From assembly GCA_030594585.1 (NCBI GenBank), contig JAUVEX010000066.1, forward strand, positions 1 to 5,555: 5,555 nucleotides of DNA. The letters are read 5' to 3'. Of this stretch, positions 3,306-5,555 are shown piece by piece. Source of the DNA: an archaeon (lineage in GTDB: Archaea; EX4484-52; B79-G9). The notes under the pieces are model-generated. The model had not been told where the DNA came from, did not search any database, and saw only the letters and a program-made list of their open reading frames with translations. The translations under genes and the position numbers were made by a program. How positions within the stretch are numbered: the first letter of the stretch is position 1; each line of letters starts with the position of its first letter.

Positions 3306-5555
3306 TTAAATATTAAGTTCACGGTCTATTGTTCCGCGATCACTTTTTGAAGGGTCTATCCCGTCTTCACCTGCGGTAAACTGCACAATTGAGTCAGTTC
3401 CATCAACCGCCCGTATTTGCGAATTCACCACAATATCTTGAAGAGCGTTTACAAGCCGCCTTTGAAGATAACCGGAAACTCTTGTCTTTAGTGAAGAATC
3501 CATTATACCTTCTCTTCCTTTCATTGCCTCAAAGAAGAATCCTATAGGACCTATTCCCTGTTTGAATGATTCCCTTACAAAACCGTGGGATAATGGTGAG
3601 AGATCGTCTTTTTTAAATTGAGATAGCGTCCTTCCTTTGTATCCTCTGAAAATACGCCTTCCTCTAATCGCTTCCTGTCCTATCATACCGGACATATATG
3701 CGAGATTCTGTATACTTCCCCGGGCTCCTGTGTTTGCCATTATAGTTGCTCCGGATTCTTTGGCATTTGCTTTGATTATATTTTGAACATCGTTTGTGAT
3801 ATTATTCAGCTCAAACATAATCATATCTTCTACAGTTTCTTCAGGCGTTCTTCCCGGCGAAGGCATGATTTTGTTTTTATTGTATTTATCAATCAGTTCT
3901 TCGACTTTTGCAAACCTTTTGTCCATAAGATTCTGTATCTCTTTGTCAACAAATTCAGGCATATCGAGGTCGCCTATTGAAATTGTAAACCCTTTTCTTG
4001 CCATGACTTCAGATATTATTCGTGTTATTCTATCAAGGAATATCCTTGCTTCTGTGTGGCCGCATTCAAGGTCAATGGCATCGAGAAGCTTTCCTTTAAA
4101 TGGTGCGATTGATTTTTCGTCAATTGCGCCCTGCACTATTTGTCCGTCTTTTATCACAACGAAATCATCATCAGACTCATCATCGCCCTTACATACTGCT
4201 GATTTGTATGAGATGCTTATTTCTTTAGGTATTGCAAAACTGTAAAGTTCTCGGCCAGTGTATGTGTCTTTTTTAAGTTCCACAAACATGCCTGCAGATG
4301 CAAGTATTTGTGCAACATCTTTTTTAGTGAAAATAGTGTCTTTTTTTGTTGCAAGATAACTTCCTGAAAGATAATCCTGGTCGCATCCGATAATTGGTCC
4401 CCCGAATCTTGGAGACCGAATGTTTTGTTCTACAAGCATAAGCTCTTCTGCTTCTGCTCTTGCTTCTGCGGTCTGTGGAAAGTGAAGGTTCATCTCATCG
4501 CCGTCAAAGTCTGCATTGTATGGCTTACATACGCACAGATTAATTCTAAATGTCTTATGCGGCATGACTTTTACTTTGTGCGCCATCACAGACATCCTGT
4601 GCAAAGACGGCTGCCTGTTGAACAGCACTATATCGCCGTCAATCATGTGCCTCTCTAAAATACATCCAACTTTAAATTCCTCAAGAATCAAATCTTTATT
4701 GTCTTTCAGTATTTTCTTTCTGATGCCTTCGGGCATAATTACATAATTTGCTCCGGGGTGCTTTTCGGAGCCGTTCTTTATGAACTCTGTTAAATATTTG
4801 ATATTGTGCTTTGTAACTTTCACAGGAACTGTAAGCTCCCTTGCAATTCTTTCAGGAACCCCTACCTCGTTTATGCTTATGTTTGGATCCGGAGAAACAA
4901 CAGTTCTTGCGGAGAAATTTACCCTTTTTCCGCTCAGGTTGTGCCTGAAACGGCCGTCCTTGCTCTTAAGCCTTTGGGAGAGTGTTTTTAAGGCCCTGCC
5001 TGACCTGTGCCTTGCAGGCGGAATTGATGAAATCTCATTGTTGAAATAAGTAGAAACATGATACTGCAAAAGCTCCCACAAGTCCTCTATTATGAAATCA
5101 GGCGCACCAATTTCAAGATTGTCCGCGAATCTTTTGTTTATTCTTATTATATCCACAAGCTTGTGTGTAAGGTCGTCTTCTGACCTATCCCCGTTTTCAA
5201 GAGTTATTGAAGGCCTTGTTGTAACTGAAGGCACTAAAAGTAAGGTTACAATCATCCATTCAGGCCTGCCGCCCACGATCTTAAGCGTTTTTGCGTCCTC
5301 GTCGGATATCTTTTCGAACTGTTCGCGCACTTCAAGGGATGTCAATGCTTTTTTGCCGCGGTAAAAAGTAGAAGGCTTCTCAAGTTTTATTTTTTCGTAT
5401 TTTTCGCCGCATTCAGGGCATACTTTCATGGGCGCCAAGGAACTTATTTTAAGTTCTTTTTTTGCGATATCTTCTTTTGTTGCAAGAAGTGCCCCGCATT
5501 TACATGTGTATGTAAGAATTGTTTTTACTTCTTTTAGGTATAATATATTGACTAT
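3306..5555 (-). CDS. rpoA1: DNA-directed RNA polymerase subunit A' (5' end outside window)
   Basis: The frame is open from the window edge at 5555 to TAA at 3308–3306, giving 749 visible residues. Archaeal A' is usually about 870–900 residues, so roughly the first 100–150 (clamp start) are missing. A' is the main catalytic subunit of RNA polymerase. Visible parts in order: a zinc-binding element with TCKCG (17–21) and CPECG (46–50); PSITLENGDRSEDDLTHKL; PPARHRSGRALKTL and NLSGKRVNFSARTVVSPDPN (clamp/switch); FNRQPSLHRMS; and NADFDGD at 347–353, whose three aspartates hold the catalytic Mg (about bases 4517–4497). Later come GARGSIQNLAYMSGMIGQ and the bridge helix beginning FFFEAMKGREG (bases 3539–3441). 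The first zinc pair is C-x-C rather than C-x2-C. A TTG at 5438 is not the start because domain homology continues upstream. An acidic stretch (GDDESDDD) is at 457–464. Confidence 0.98.
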   Translation of the reverse strand: MVNILYLKEVKTILTYTCKCGALLATKEDIAKKELKISSLAPMKVCPECGEKYEKIKLEKPSTFYRGKKALTSLEVREQFEKISDEDAKTLKIVGGRPEWMIVTLLLVPSVTTRPSITLENGDRSEDDLTHKLVDIIRINKRFADNLEIGAPDFIIEDLWELLQYHVSTYFNNEISSIPPARHRSGRALKTLSQRLKSKDGRFRHNLSGKRVNFSARTVVSPDPNISINEVGVPERIARELTVPVKVTKHNIKYLTEFIKNGSEKHPGANYVIMPEGIRKKILKDNKDLILEEFKVGCILERHMIDGDIVLFNRQPSLHRMSVMAHKVKVMPHKTFRINLCVCKPYNADFDGDEMNLHFPQTAEARAEAEELMLVEQNIRSPRFGGPIIGCDQDYLSGSYLATKKDTIFTKKDVAQILASAGMFVELKKDTYTGRELYSFAIPKEISISYKSAVCKGDDESDDDFVVIKDGQIVQGAIDEKSIAPFKGKLLDAIDLECGHTEARIFLDRITRIISEVMARKGFTISIGDLDMPEFVDKEIQNLMDKRFAKVEELIDKYNKNKIMPSPGRTPEETVEDMIMFELNNITNDVQNIIKANAKESGATIMANTGARGSIQNLAYMSGMIGQEAIRGRRIFRGYKGRTLSQFKKDDLSPLSHGFVRESFKQGIGPIGFFFEAMKGREGIMDSSLKTRVSGYLQRRLVNALQDIVVNSQIRAVDGTDSIVQFTAGEDGIDPSKSDRGTIDRELNI

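Noticed and set aside
3796..4245. 149-residue open frame on the plus strand
   Set aside because: It lies wholly antisense to the conserved rpoA1 gene, has a low-complexity Ser/Ile/Phe-rich translation and no recognisable domain; it is a shadow of the real gene.
5436..5438. TTG as the start of rpoA1
   Set aside because: The frame is open for 39 more codons to the window edge and these encode the first zinc cysteines of the A' subunit, so the true start lies outside the window.

Overview
The window carries a stretch of an archaeal transcription/translation operon, read entirely on the minus strand (right to left), followed by the start of a DNA methyltransferase gene. The archaeal assignment rests on three things. 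The large RNA polymerase subunit is split into A' and A''. The gene order is rpoA1–rpoA2–rpl30e–nusA–rps12–rps7. The two ribosomal proteins S12 and S7 are of archaeal/eukaryotic type (for example KCVRVQLIKNGK in S12). Several normally near-invariant positions are altered, and base composition swings from AT-rich (nusA, methyltransferase) to near-balanced (parts of rps7 and rpoA1). A divergent lineage, possibly of the DPANN group, would fit, but the sequence alone does not prove it.

Layout, in transcription order. From 5555 to 3306 is rpoA1, whose 5' end lies outside the window. It is followed by rpoA2 (3292–2213), rpl30e/eL30 (2193–1918), archaeal nusA with two KH domains (1906–1490), rps12/uS12 (1471–1043) and rps7/uS7 (1037–435). 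Gaps between genes are about 25 nt or less, and rps12/rps7 may overlap, so one polycistronic message is likely. Shine-Dalgarno-like sites (GGTGG, AGGAGTGA, GTGAT) support starts that for rpoA2, rpl30e and rps7 lie inside the longest open frames. Together the genes make the catalytic core of RNA polymerase, a KH-type transcription factor, and proteins of the small-subunit decoding centre (S12) and head/E-site (S7).

From 434 to 186 is a non-coding stretch of about 250 bases. It holds two T5 tracts directly after the rps7 stop (likely terminator), a strong 11-bp hairpin with a related direct repeat nearby, and a TATA-like box about 27 nt upstream of the next gene. From 185 to 1 is the N-terminal 61 residues of a C5-cytosine DNA methyltransferase, cut by the window edge and probably expressed from its own promoter with little or no leader.

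No wholly new system is evident. The items most worth a second look are the unusual decoding-loop residues in S12, the altered zinc motif, bridge helix and trigger loop of the polymerase, and the hairpin/repeat cluster between the housekeeping operon and the methyltransferase.
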